DNA of 64,000 bases, from contig NEEC01000015.1 of the NCBI GenBank assembly GCA_002189035.1, positions 1,240,001-1,304,000 on the forward strand, given 5' to 3'. This DNA is from Utricularia gibba. Lineage: Eukaryota; Streptophyta; Magnoliopsida; Lamiales; Lentibulariaceae. The translations under genes were made by a program, and so were the position numbers. This document shows, piece by piece, positions 22,585 through 33,100 of the stretch (the first letter of the stretch is position 1; every line of letters begins with the position of its first letter). The notes beneath the pieces are model-generated. The model was not told the origin of the DNA, searched no databases, and was given only the letters and a program-made list of their open reading frames with translations.

Positions 22585-24360
22585 ATGGCGGCGAGTTGCT
22601 ACCGGCCTACAGTCACACCCTTAAACCCTGGAGTATCTTCGGTTTCTTTCAAAGTTGCCAATCCATTGCTGAAGTTGGCACCGGGGATTCGCCGCTTTCA
22701 TGGGGTTTCTTCTATACGAATATACGCCCATGATTTGAATTCTTCCTCGGGCAATGTGAACAGGGGACAGAGTTACCGGTGTTTGGCTGGCCGGAGCAAA
22801 GGGAATTCTGGAGGGCCCGGAAGAATTGAGGGATTAGAGGAGCTCCGCCGTGAAGTAAGGCGGAATCTACGAAAGAAGGCTAGGAAGTTTGAGGAGAGCT
22901 TCTTCTATAGATTAAAGAATCCCCACAAAAATTTCCCTGATAAGTTCACGGAGGATGAGCTTCAGATGATTGGTCTGGGGTATGACAGGTTTGTCAAGTT
23001 CATGGGAAAGGACGACCCGAACTTAAAGCATCCTTACGATTGGTACAAGTATGGCGAATTTGGCCCGTATTCTTGGCGTGGGTTGGTGCTGGGTGATCCC
23101 ATTCGTGGAGGTTTTACCGATGAAAGGGTTAGCATGATTGGTACTGTTAGAGATCAGGAGGAATGGGAGAAAATAGAACAGCATGACATGGCTATTGATT
23201 ATCAGGAAAAATTGGACGCTATGGACGAGAGCAAGAGAAAGAGATACTTCTGGGTATTCGTTCGGCATCCAAAATGGCGAGTCTCCGAATTGCCATGGGA
23301 ACAGTGGACTCTGGTTTGTGAAGTAGCTCTTGAGGCTGGCGACCAAAGGCTGGATAAATGGAATCTGATGGGTAGGCTGGGGACCAAGGCTCGATCTTTG
23401 ATCACCCAATGTGCTGCTTGGATGAGACCTGATATAATATATGTCAAGAGGCCGATATTTCAATGCAGGTTTGAACCGCAGGAGGAGTTTTTCGCTGGGT
23501 TAGCTCCAATGCTAGATCCTGAAACCGAGGAAGATTACATGTGTGAGCTTGAGAATGATGATGGAAGCATGGAGTTGTGCACCTACTTTGGTGGTCTGTG
23601 TAAGATTGTGAAAGTGAACCCAAAGGCATTTGTTGATGATGTAGTGAAAGGGTATGAGAAATTGAGCGATGAGAAAAAGTCTAAATGTTTGGAATTTTTA
23701 TTTAACAATCATCCAATGATGCTGCTACATCCTTTCACAAAAGAGTGGAAGTCAAAGCTGGAGGAAATGGAGTTGGGGTGCGATGCCCCCGACGATGAGA
23801 ATGAGCATAATGGTTTGGAAGGTGATACAGATATCCTCGATTGGGTTGAAGACGATGGCAACGATGGGTACGAAGATGATGCTTTTGTCCCTAATGATGC
23901 AGACGTGAAGGACGAAGAATTAGGAATCCAAGAGCAGGATGATGAGGAGGAGGATTCAAATCCTGAACGAGATCCCAAGTATTGGGACGAAGAGTTCAAG
24001 AAGGCAATGAGAAGCATGGAAGGTATGGAGAAGCTTATAGAGAGAACTGCAGATGCAGCTGACAAGCACAATGCAAAACTTTTGGAGTCATTCCCGCAAA
24101 AAAAAGTAGCAACAGCAGCAGCAGCGGGACACCCGAACGAAGAGGAACTCGAAATTCGAGGCAAACGGGCCAAGATAAGTCGCGAGGAGTGGAAGCTGCT
24201 GGGGTATGGCCCTTTCATGAGGAAGATCCGCAAAAGTAGGATCCCTCCTGGGCTGTTCTTACGTGCAGCTGTTAGACCCTTCACTTACAGGAAACTTGTA
24301 AAGGAGATCGTTCTCACAAGGCATGCAATTGTTGAAGGAGACATTCGCCCACTAAAGTGA
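22585..24360 (+). CDS. Plastid-targeted acidic protein, possibly EMB3120-like
   Basis: Single uninterrupted exon, 591 aa. The first ~60 residues are rich in Ser, Arg and Val, poor in acidic residues and look like a chloroplast transit peptide (MAASCYRPTVTPLN onward). The core, about 85-390, is rich in Trp and charged residues: LRREVRRNLRKKARKFEESF, FTEDELQMIGLGYDRFVKF, YSWRGLVLGDPIRGGF, YFWVFVRHPKWRVSELPWE. A very acidic linker covers about 400-460, and a basic C-terminus (KISREEWKLLGYGPFMRKIRKSR) follows. No catalytic domain is recognisable. Plant-specific and likely plastid nucleoid or gene-expression related by its character, but that is inference. Its neighbours match a region of Arabidopsis chromosome 3 that contains EMB3120 (At3g14900), a plastid protein needed for embryos; I offer that identity tentatively. 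Confidence 0.8.
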   Translation: MAASCYRPTVTPLNPGVSSVSFKVANPLLKLAPGIRRFHGVSSIRIYAHDLNSSSGNVNRGQSYRCLAGRSKGNSGGPGRIEGLEELRREVRRNLRKKARKFEESFFYRLKNPHKNFPDKFTEDELQMIGLGYDRFVKFMGKDDPNLKHPYDWYKYGEFGPYSWRGLVLGDPIRGGFTDERVSMIGTVRDQEEWEKIEQHDMAIDYQEKLDAMDESKRKRYFWVFVRHPKWRVSELPWEQWTLVCEVALEAGDQRLDKWNLMGRLGTKARSLITQCAAWMRPDIIYVKRPIFQCRFEPQEEFFAGLAPMLDPETEEDYMCELENDDGSMELCTYFGGLCKIVKVNPKAFVDDVVKGYEKLSDEKKSKCLEFLFNNHPMMLLHPFTKEWKSKLEEMELGCDAPDDENEHNGLEGDTDILDWVEDDGNDGYEDDAFVPNDADVKDEELGIQEQDDEEEDSNPERDPKYWDEEFKKAMRSMEGMEKLIERTADAADKHNAKLLESFPQKKVATAAAAGHPNEEELEIRGKRAKISREEWKLLGYGPFMRKIRKSRIPPGLFLRAAVRPFTYRKLVKEIVLTRHAIVEGDIRPLK

Positions 24361-24629
24361 TAGCTTTTGCTATGTTTGTTCCTAGTTGTCATGTTGTTTC
24401 AAGCCACTGTTGCTGAGTATCTCTGGATCCACGGCTGTTTCTCTGCCGGCAATGAATCAAAAGCAGTAATTTTGAAACGTTTCAAAACGAAAACGAAACA
24501 AGGCGAAGGCTTGATCCCGGGATCTTCAAAGGCAAGTTTAGAAGTGAATTCACCGTCATCTTCTTGTTTTTTTCTGAGTAATTAGGGCTTGAACCCGGGA
24601 TAAGGGGTGCGTCGATGCTTACCAGTAAT

Positions 24630-24637
24630 TAGGGTTT
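24630..24637 (+). promoter_or_regulatory. Telo-box upstream of the PPR gene
   Basis: TAGGGTTT 36 bases before the start codon, with a related ATTAGGGCTT about 45 bases further up. Telo-boxes often accompany site II elements in promoters or leaders of translation and organelle genes. Confidence 0.4.
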
Positions 24638-24672
24638 TCATCGCCCGTTTAGTCCTTCCCTCATTTTGAAGT

Positions 24673-26058
24673 ATGCAGAAGGTGAAAACGATCTCGCCGT
24701 TCAGACTCTCATCGCTTCTCCGTTTACAGAAGGATCCGATTTCAGCTCTTGAGCTCTTCCTCAACCCGAATCCCGATGCCCCGAAAAAGAATTCCAAGCC
24801 CTTTCGTCACTCTCTGTTGTCCTACGATCTCATCATCACTAAGCTTGGGCGTGCCAAGTTGTTCCCTGAAATGCAAAGAATCGTGGAGAAGCTGAAAGAT
24901 GACAAACGCATTGTGCCTGAAGAGATCATTTTTTGTAATGTTATTACATACTATGGCCGTGGCCGTATGCCCGATAAGGCCATAAGGATTTTTCAAGAGA
25001 TCCCTATGTTTAGGTGCCAAAGGACGATTAAATCTGCCAATACATTGCTGAATAGCCTTCTTATGTGCCGGGAATTTGGTATGATGCGGGATACTTTTTC
25101 CTGGATCGAGAAGCATGCTGTCCCTGATGCTTGTACTTACAATATACTGATAAATGCTTGCTTTCTGAGGTCTGATTCCAGTGGAGCTTGGGAGTGGTTT
25201 GATGAAATGAAGAAGAGAGGATGCGAGCCTAACTTGGTGACATTTGGAACGCTGATTAATGGGCTATGTGGGAATATGGAACTGGGACAGGCTTTCGCGC
25301 TGAAGAGATGGATGGAGAGGGAGACGAATATCAGGCCTAATGTGCATATTTATGTGGCTTTGATCAAAGGTCTATGCAAAGTGAATGATTTCAGAAAGGC
25401 TGTTGAATTAAAAGATGAAATGATAAGAAGGGAGGTGCCTTTAGATCCTGCAGTTTATTCTACAATGATCAGTGCCTTCCTCAAGGTTGGTAGTAGGACA
25501 GAGGCATTTGAATTGTTGGAGGAAATGAGGCAGAATGGTTGTAACCCCGATACTGTAACTTTTAACGCAATAATACATGGATATTGTCAAGATATGGATA
25601 TTGATTCTGCTTTCAGGACCTTGTCCGAGATGGAGAATGAGGGGTGCATACCAGATGTGATCAGCTACAATATCATAATTGGTGGGCTGTGTCGTGATGG
25701 GAGGGTTGAAGAAGCTAAGGATTTGTTAGATGACATGCCACGCTTAAGATGCCCACCAGATTTGATAACTTACAAGACGTTATTTGATGGGTTTTGCAGT
25801 GCTTTGGATTTTAAAGCAGCAGCAGATCTTCTAGATGAGATGATTTATAAGGGTTATGTTCCTTGTATCTCTCGTGTATCTAATTATGTAGATGTTTTGG
25901 TGCAAGGGAATAGCATGGAAGCATGGACATTTCTGTTTAGGTTGCTGAAAATAAATCATACTTGTAGATATGTATGGAGATTTTTATGCTGCTTGGTCTG
26001 CAGGGGTTGTCCTGTAGAAGATCTTGAACGGGTTAGCTTACTGATAAAGGCTTACTGA
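24673..26058 (+). CDS. P-class pentatricopeptide repeat protein, At1g53330-like
   Basis: Intronless, 461 aa, as usual for PPR genes. About ten 35-residue PPR motifs run from about residue 50 to 430, for example DACTYNILINACFLRSDSSG, NLVTFGTLINGLCG and DTVTFNAIIHGYC. No E, E+ or DYW tail is present, so it is P-class. Such proteins bind organellar RNA in a sequence-specific way to protect, cut or splice transcripts. The N-terminus (ISPFRLSSLLRLQKDPISAL) and CQRTIKSANTLLNSLL closely resemble Arabidopsis At1g53330. Targeting to mitochondria is more likely than to plastids, but the N-terminus is ambiguous. The only upstream in-frame ATG choice is the one used. No break seen; the C-terminal last repeats are more diverged than the middle ones. 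Confidence 0.9.
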   Translation: MQKVKTISPFRLSSLLRLQKDPISALELFLNPNPDAPKKNSKPFRHSLLSYDLIITKLGRAKLFPEMQRIVEKLKDDKRIVPEEIIFCNVITYYGRGRMPDKAIRIFQEIPMFRCQRTIKSANTLLNSLLMCREFGMMRDTFSWIEKHAVPDACTYNILINACFLRSDSSGAWEWFDEMKKRGCEPNLVTFGTLINGLCGNMELGQAFALKRWMERETNIRPNVHIYVALIKGLCKVNDFRKAVELKDEMIRREVPLDPAVYSTMISAFLKVGSRTEAFELLEEMRQNGCNPDTVTFNAIIHGYCQDMDIDSAFRTLSEMENEGCIPDVISYNIIIGGLCRDGRVEEAKDLLDDMPRLRCPPDLITYKTLFDGFCSALDFKAAADLLDEMIYKGYVPCISRVSNYVDVLVQGNSMEAWTFLFRLLKINHTCRYVWRFLCCLVCRGCPVEDLERVSLLIKAY

Positions 26059-27449
26059 GTTCACCTCCTTTGAGGACGAGTTGCTCTCACTAAGCTTTGT
26101 ATCACAATTGATCATAGACATGAGCCTCTCTGTGAAATTCATGATAACTTGCATGAGCTGGGAAGGCTGGTAGCTACAGTTTCTGACGAACAAGGTGCGC
26201 CAGAAGAAGAAGAGCATTCTGCCGGACACATCTCAGCATCCAGCCTTCTCACTTGTGTACAAGACGGGCCTCTGACTCATGATGAGTTCATCGATCATCC
26301 TTAATTCTTGGGGAGTTTCTGGTGTTCTCTTGCTCGTCTCAATATGTTTACTCTCAACAGGTTGTAGCAAGAAAGCTTCCTACAAGGCAGACCGGGTTAT
26401 TCTTTGAAAACAAGTTCACTGATTGGGACTCTGATGGAAGGCCTTCAGCCACTTCTCATACAGTCATGCCGGTGCTGCACATGTAAACGCATGAAAGCAG
26501 CTTTGGTTGAGCAGTGAAGTTTCTACGTGGCAGGGGATTCGTCATTGAGGAAGGAGAATCACTCACACTTTACAAGGGAATGCATGGAGTATATATCTGC
26601 TGTTGCTAGTAATGTAGGATTCACTGATGGAAGGTGGAGGGTTTATGTATCAAAACGATGGATGGAAGTAAAGGTTGTCAGTGCTCAGCTCGTTGCAGAA
26701 TTATGAAGTATGCACAATAACATGAAAACATTGGAATCTGAAGCTGAAGCATTCCATCTAAGGCGGCCTCTGCGGATCCTTATTGGTTTTGGATTATCAA
26801 AGCGAAGCCTGGAAACGAAGAAGAGCTGCAACTATTCTGAATCCAGGAAAAGCTGAGAAACCCACCTGCGGATCGTCTCGTGGGGTTCTGGTATCTGACG
26901 GCAATGCTTCGTGATTCAAGACCTCCATCCAAACTTGACAAAACGGCTTCCTTTTTGTACTTCAAAAACGGTGACTTGTGGGGAACGAAGGTTTTAAAAA
27001 TCTGAGGTTGAATATTAGGCTTCCCTTTAGGGCTTGGGTGGGCATGATGTCTAATTGATAATAAAGGCCCATATTATTGGGCCGGGTTGAACCGTGGGGC
27101 AGCCCAAATACAAGTGCAGCAGTAGGAATCTGGGTGTGGGGCCCGCGAGCAGCCAACCCCGCTCTCTGTTTTCTCGATCCTCGAAAACAAAAAGGCTGGT
27201 GGGGGTGAGGGTGAGAGATGAAAATGGCGAAAAGCAGCTTTCACAAGCTTGGCGCAGTTACACAGTGACTAAGCGTCGTCTTTGTGGACTGGGATGGCTG
27301 AGTGAGGGCGCTAAATTTACAAGGTTTTCCTCCTTCCCCCAAGTTCCTCGCCTTGCTGTCGATCCCAAGTGTCGTCAGCTGTTTCTTCTGATCAGAGCTC
27401 TCGAAGTTTACAGCAACTTATTGCGAGGAGTTAGTTTGAATCTGGGCAA
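26059..27449. other. Intergenic region: PPR 3' flank and NHL gene promoter
   Basis: 26060-27000 has moderate GC and several short frames, none with a family motif; it may be a long 3' UTR or eroded coding DNA. A site II cluster lies at 27066-27108 and the rest is the NHL gene leader. An open frame at 27094-27453 overlaps this leader and shows no known motif. Confidence 0.5.
27066..27108. promoter_or_regulatory. Site II (TGGGCC) cluster upstream of the NHL gene
   Basis: GGCCCA, TGGGCC and GCCCAA within 43 bases, about 340 bases before the start codon. Confidence 0.45.
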
Positions 27450-29602
27450 ATGAGGCTCACCCTCGTCGTCGTCACATTGGCGGCATTTGTACTTGGAGGC
27501 GGGCTGGAGTTGCAAGCTGACGCCGCATCTGCTGGTACTCGTATTTATGCTTTTGCTTCTCTCACTCTTTTTTTTTTTTTTCAAAAAAGGCGTTTGATTC
27601 TGGGTTTGCTGCAGATTTGCCTGCGGTGAAGTTACGCTGTCAATTTTAATGCCATTTTGCTTGTGTTGCTTTATTTTGCCGATTATTTCTTCAGGGCTGT
27701 TGATAAGGCAGTTGACCTCTCTTGTGAAGTGGACTAGGCCTTCCTCGAAAGCTGTTAACCAATTGGGTAATTGTTTTTTTGGTCGCGATTAGCATTGCTA
27801 AGAGTTCTGGTTTTCATCATTCTTTCGCCATAGACTTGCTTTTTTTCACTAGCCGCTTTCTTGTAGATGTAAACGTGCTGCAATTTGAAGATGGGTATCT
27901 AGTAGAGACTGTGGTTGAAGGAAATGATCTGGGTGTCGTGCCGTACTCGATCCGAACATCACGGGATGGGGAACTGTTTGCTGTTGATGCCGTCAATAGT
28001 AACATTGTTCGAATTACCCCTCCACTCTCCCGATGTGGGTGCTCTCTTATTCCATTTGCTAAAATTTTGTCTTTGCTTACGTTGATTCCCATGTTACTCA
28101 TAGAGTGGCTATTGCATCCAAGCAGATAGTAGAGCAAGACTGGTGGCAGGGTCATTTCAGGGTCACACTGGCCATGTTGATGGGAAACCCAGTGATGCTC
28201 GTTTTAACCGTCCAAAAGGGGTTACCGTTGATGAAAAAGGCAATGTTTATGTAGCTGATACAGCAAATCTAGCCATTAGAAAGATTGCAGATGGAGGTAT
28301 ATATAGTCAGCTGCCTTTCTTTTACTGGACACATCAACAAGCATAACTTCTAGGCTAGCTTCTAACATCTTGGAGCATTCATCACAGGTGTGACAACAAT
28401 TGCTGGAGGGAAATCGAATGTTGCAGGATACAGGGATGGCCCAAGTGAAGATGCGAAGTTCTCCAGTGATTTCGATATTGTGTATGTTAGGAGTACATGC
28501 TCTTTGTTAGTTATTGACAGAGGGAACGTTGCTCTTCGTAAGATATCATTAAATCGAGAGGATTGTGATTACCAGAACCACTCAATCGCTCCAACAGGTT
28601 TGTGGGAATCTTGAGTTCTTTCATGATGTACCTTCCTTCAAAAATTAATTCATAGTGAATCCTTGAATTGTCCTTTTCGTGCAGACCTGTTGTTAGTTGT
28701 TGGTGCTATCTTAATGGGTTATATTGCATGCAAGCTTCAGCAAGGCTTTGGTTCCTTCTTTTCTCCCAGGATGGTACATTATCCATATCTGTTATCACGT
28801 TTCCATCTTAATCAAAAAGCTTATTGGTTATCTGTCATTCCTGCAATAATCTTCGCCTTGTTCTTGATTACCAACTTAACTTTTGACTTGTCGATGATGC
28901 CTTCTTCACTTACATCTGCAGGAAGGACATCATGGTGCTAAGATGGAGGAGGAATTGGGAAGTAAAGTGATGCCAGATTCTTCTGATGGTTCTGTGAAGG
29001 AAGAACAAGAAGCGGGTTGGCCATCGTTTGGAGAACTACTGTGGGATGTTATCAAACTCGCACCTGAAGCTATTACTGGAATTGCATCTCAGTTTGCACC
29101 CTCTCTCTTCAAAGAACCCGCCCACAGAGATAGTCTAACGCCACTAAAAGACTCTCTAGTCATGCCTGAAGATGAATCTGAGTCTTCTCCATCTTTGAGA
29201 CAGAGGACTCCAACTCCACTTTCTGAGACCAGGCAGGCTAATGTACCATCTCCCAGCTCCATTCCTAGGGATAGATTTTCTGAAGTCAAAACTCCGAAAA
29301 TGAGGTCTACCAGCTCAAAAGACCGTGCTGCTTTGCCAAGCAAGCACAGGTCATCAAGAAGGCAAGAATATTCGGAATTTTATGGGTCTGGCGACACTCC
29401 TCCTCAGCATGGACAAGTGAGATCTAAGATTCACAAAGAGAGATCAAGGCATAGAGATAAGAACGGGGAGGGGTCATTTGCAGCATCATCTGGAATGGAT
29501 TCAAAGCCTGTTGAGAACAAGGGAAGTAGCTACGACAAAGCCAAGTATGATCCTTACAGTTTCCGGAGCAAATTCAGTGGTGAACCATACCACTTCGAAT
29601 GA
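27450..29602 (+). CDS. NHL-repeat membrane protein (At3g14860 type)
   Basis: Seven exons: 27450..27534, 27695..27766, 27867..28034, 28126..28296, 28388..28597, 28685..28773 and 28922..29602, giving 491 aa with consistent phases. The N-terminus is a signal peptide (LTLVVVTLAAFVLGGGLEL). NHL beta-propeller repeats follow at about 60-210: VVPYSIRTSRDGELFAVDAVNSNIVRI as one blade, then DARFNRPKGVTVDEKGNVYVAD with TANLAIRKI, then DAKFSSDFDIVYV with GNVALRKI. A single membrane segment is at about 237-256 (LLLVVGAILMGYIACKL). The remaining ~230 residues are hydrophilic, Ser/Pro- and Lys-rich, and end in YDPYSFRSKFSGEPYHFE. Topology is therefore a secreted or lumenal propeller with a long cytosolic tail. 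NHL propellers bind protein or polysaccharide partners; this plant group has no known activity. Resembles Arabidopsis At3g14860 and At5g14890. Confidence 0.9.
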
Positions 29603-30114
29603 ATAGCTAAGAATGCTTCTTGCTGAACCAATGTATTTAGTATGTCTCTGCCATCTCTTCAACTCTGTTGGCATTGAGATTAGCATCCATGGGAATTGCA
29701 CCTGTTTTTGACTTTATACATCCTCGTGTGATTGCAATTCAAGCCTCTTTCAGATATCTTTACGTCCGTTCATAAATATCACAACCTGTTTTTCATGTCA
29801 TGGGCACCAAGAAACACCAAGATTGTTTCTTTTTACACAAGATCAGCTCGTCAGCTTCAATACAACAGCCGCAAGAAGTTTTCAACTGTCATTGGCATTA
29901 CATAAATCTTCTTTATAGATATATAGAAAATAAGCAATTGGCCAAACTGGCAAACAAAACAGAACAAAGCCTGTGAAATCAAGGAAATTAAAAAGATGAG
30001 GGAGGTTTTATAGACACAACACTTAGAGTAACAGTTCCTCAGAAAAATGAAAAACATTGTAAAATTATTAAGTCAGATAAGTTTTAGCAACATTGATATG
30101 CATATGCAAAACGA
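29603..30114. other. Convergent 3' flanks
   Basis: Space between the NHL gene (plus) and receptor kinase 1 (minus); AT-rich, probably both 3' UTRs. Nothing else seen. Confidence 0.6.
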
Positions 30115-33100
30115 TCAGAAATCTTTGGTGTGACTGTTACCACCTACATCTCTCGTTGAAACTGTGGCTGAAGAGTCCACCCATCCTGTGACGGAAGTAT
30201 CATGGTCCGAGGTCTCTTCAGACAACATCGACGCTCGTGTTTGGCTGTCTTGTGACACAACTTCAAGAGCCTTGAACTTGCCTTCTTCGTTCTGTGCGCT
30301 GCGCTTGATGACCGGGGCTTGAACTGGGATCTTCCCTTCGAGCATCTTCACCACAGAGGACATGGGGGGCGGAGAGTTGGTGAGGGATTGGCACACAGAA
30401 GTGCCAAGTCTAGCATCCTCCTGACCTCTGTTTTTGAGTAGTTGGAACCAAGGCTGGGATCCACAAGCTCCAACAGGTTGCCTTGCTCGTGCAGAACATA
30501 AGCCTGAACACAGGGTTGGGTACCATTGATTGATTACCAGTGCAAAAATGCAGATGAAACTTAAACTATGCACACAAGTTTACCCAGTCAAGAAGAAACA
30601 CAAACTCCTCCCTTGGCCTGTAGTTAGTGTTGCTTTTTCCGCTGACAATTTCTAGCGCCAGGATTCCAAAGCTGTAGACATCAGCCTTATCCGTCAAATA
30701 GCCTCTCATTGCATACTCTGGAGCCATGTAGCCTCTGGGAGAACACATGATAGGGAAAGTGTGAACATACACACACACAGCACAGAGATTTATATAGAAA
30801 AAAAAAAGGGAAGAAGCTTACATAGTCCCTACAACTCTTGTGCTGATATGAGTATCTTCTTCTTCATCAAGCTTGGCTAAACCGAAATCGGATATCTTGG
30901 CATTCAAGTCCTTGTCAAGAAGAACATTGGTAGCTTTGATATCTCTGTGGACAATTTTTAGCCTCGACTCCTCATGAAGATAAGCAAGGCCTTTGGCTAT
31001 CCCTATGCATATCTTCATTCTTGTTGGCCAGTCCAGCTTCAGTCGTTGCTCGTCACGGCCTAATTAATATACACAACAAACATAAGTATTACATGAGGGA
31101 ATCTATCATGGACACCGTCTCCAGCTTACCAAATATGGCACGAGCAAGACAGTTGTTTTCCAGATATTCATATACCAGGAGCAATTGGTTTGCTTCTATG
31201 CAACAGCCGAAAAGCCTCACAAGATTGGGATGCTGTACGGCAGAGATCACACCGATCTCATTCAAAAATTCTCGGTTTCCCTGCTTTGACTTGGAGGAAA
31301 GCTGCTTGACTGCAATCAGGGTACCATCTGAAAGAGCCCCCTGAAGCAGCAAAGTTTGTTTCAGGTTCATCTAAAGTTGAACCTAAACTGATGAAACCAA
31401 TACCTTAAAAACTGGCCCGAATCCTCCCTCGCCAATCTTGTTGGCAGCATCAAAGTTATTTGTGGCTGTTTTTAAATGTTTCAACGTGAAATACCCTGTT
31501 TGCAGATCAGGTGGTCGAAGATCTGTATCAAGGAATTGACAGGCAAAGAGTTAGGTGCAGAATGAATATCTCAAAATAACTCCTCCAAGAGTAGGTAGGC
31601 TAGAAATATGATACCATTGTCATCAGCTTTTCCTCCTATGATTCCCGTTTTCCATAGAAGAAGTAAAGCAAGCAAAACCGCCACACACGCAGAAACAGCA
31701 ATTCCAGCGATAGCTCCAGCAGGTAGCCCTGTGCTAACGTCAAAGTCTACAAAGAAACACGAAGCCTTGTGATCCAATATGCCCAAGATGAGAAAAAGGA
31801 AAACGTTAAGCTTGAAATAAGAAGATGTACTTGGTGTCACAGCAATGGCAGAAATCAGGGGTCCATACACGCCTCTGTCAGGAATGGCTACTGTCCCTTG
31901 TCCCCTCCAGAATAAATGGATCTCCAGTGTGCTGCCATTCACATTGACATTAAATTCCCTGTATATGCCTCTCCTTACACCACCAGCTTCCCTTGCGATG
32001 TCGAAGTCTGACAAAACCACCTCCCCTACCATGTATGAAAAATGAGGTGACTCATTTTGGAGATAAATATTACAAGTCTCCAGTCTACTCACTTGGATTG
32101 CCACATCAAAAATCCTTCTCCCAAGGCTGCTGAAGTTGGCAGTCTCAGTGAAAATGATTTCTGCAAAATACAGGCGAACTCTGTAGCTACCACTCCGCAA
32201 ACAAAGCCCATAGAACCGGAGAGAAGAAGGGGAGAGGCGTGCAGTTTGGTAAATTTCAGCATCCCCAGATATCATAGCTGAGGTGTTTGCTGCAAGAAAG
32301 CTGGCATCATCATTTCCCATGTAAACACCAGTGCTACTGTACCCCCATCTATTATTATGGCTTTCAAAATGTGACGATCCTTCACTACTCATGTTCTCTT
32401 CATATTCATTGTTTCCAATTCTTGTTGCACGTCCTCCACAGTTTATGAAAAACGAGAACCCTGCAAATGCAGTGAAATCAAGAGCATTTATGAATGAAAG
32501 AATACTCCAACTACAATATTAAGATGTCTTACGGTTTGCATTTCCAGGACAGGGGAGGTCTGGCCTCAAGCACCAATGATTTCTACAAAATAAGTAATCA
32601 TATGTCATGAAAATAAATATGGAGAACCATGATTCAGAATCTAATATATAATTTACAACAACGCACGAGTTACTCAATGTTGAGCTTGATTGACTGGCCA
32701 CCAAATTTCTGCAAAGACACATTAACACTCAAGCTACCAGCATCATCTAAAAAGGTTCTGTCAAATGCATGATTAAAAAAACTTACATGTTGGAAAACTG
32801 GCAACCAACTTCTTGGGACCGAGTGAAGTTGTTGAATGAGAGATCCCTGCAGTGGGAAGTAGGAATGATTCCCCAAGCAATATTTAAGCTATAGAAAACT
32901 GATGCACAGCTCCTTCTATGTTAAGTAGGTAATCAGCGTGTTGGATAACTGTGAGAACTTGGTGGAGAATTATATAAACTCTTACATGTTACGTCTGCTA
33001 TCCAGGATCCAGTCAGGTATTTCTCCTGTCAATGAATTTTCAGACAGAAATCTGCAAAGGAACCAAATAATAAAAATCCTGAAGCAAACAATCTTGAACT

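Noticed and set aside
23709-24284. 191-codon Ser-rich minus-strand frame
   Set aside because: Exact antisense shadow of the acidic linker of the plastid protein gene.
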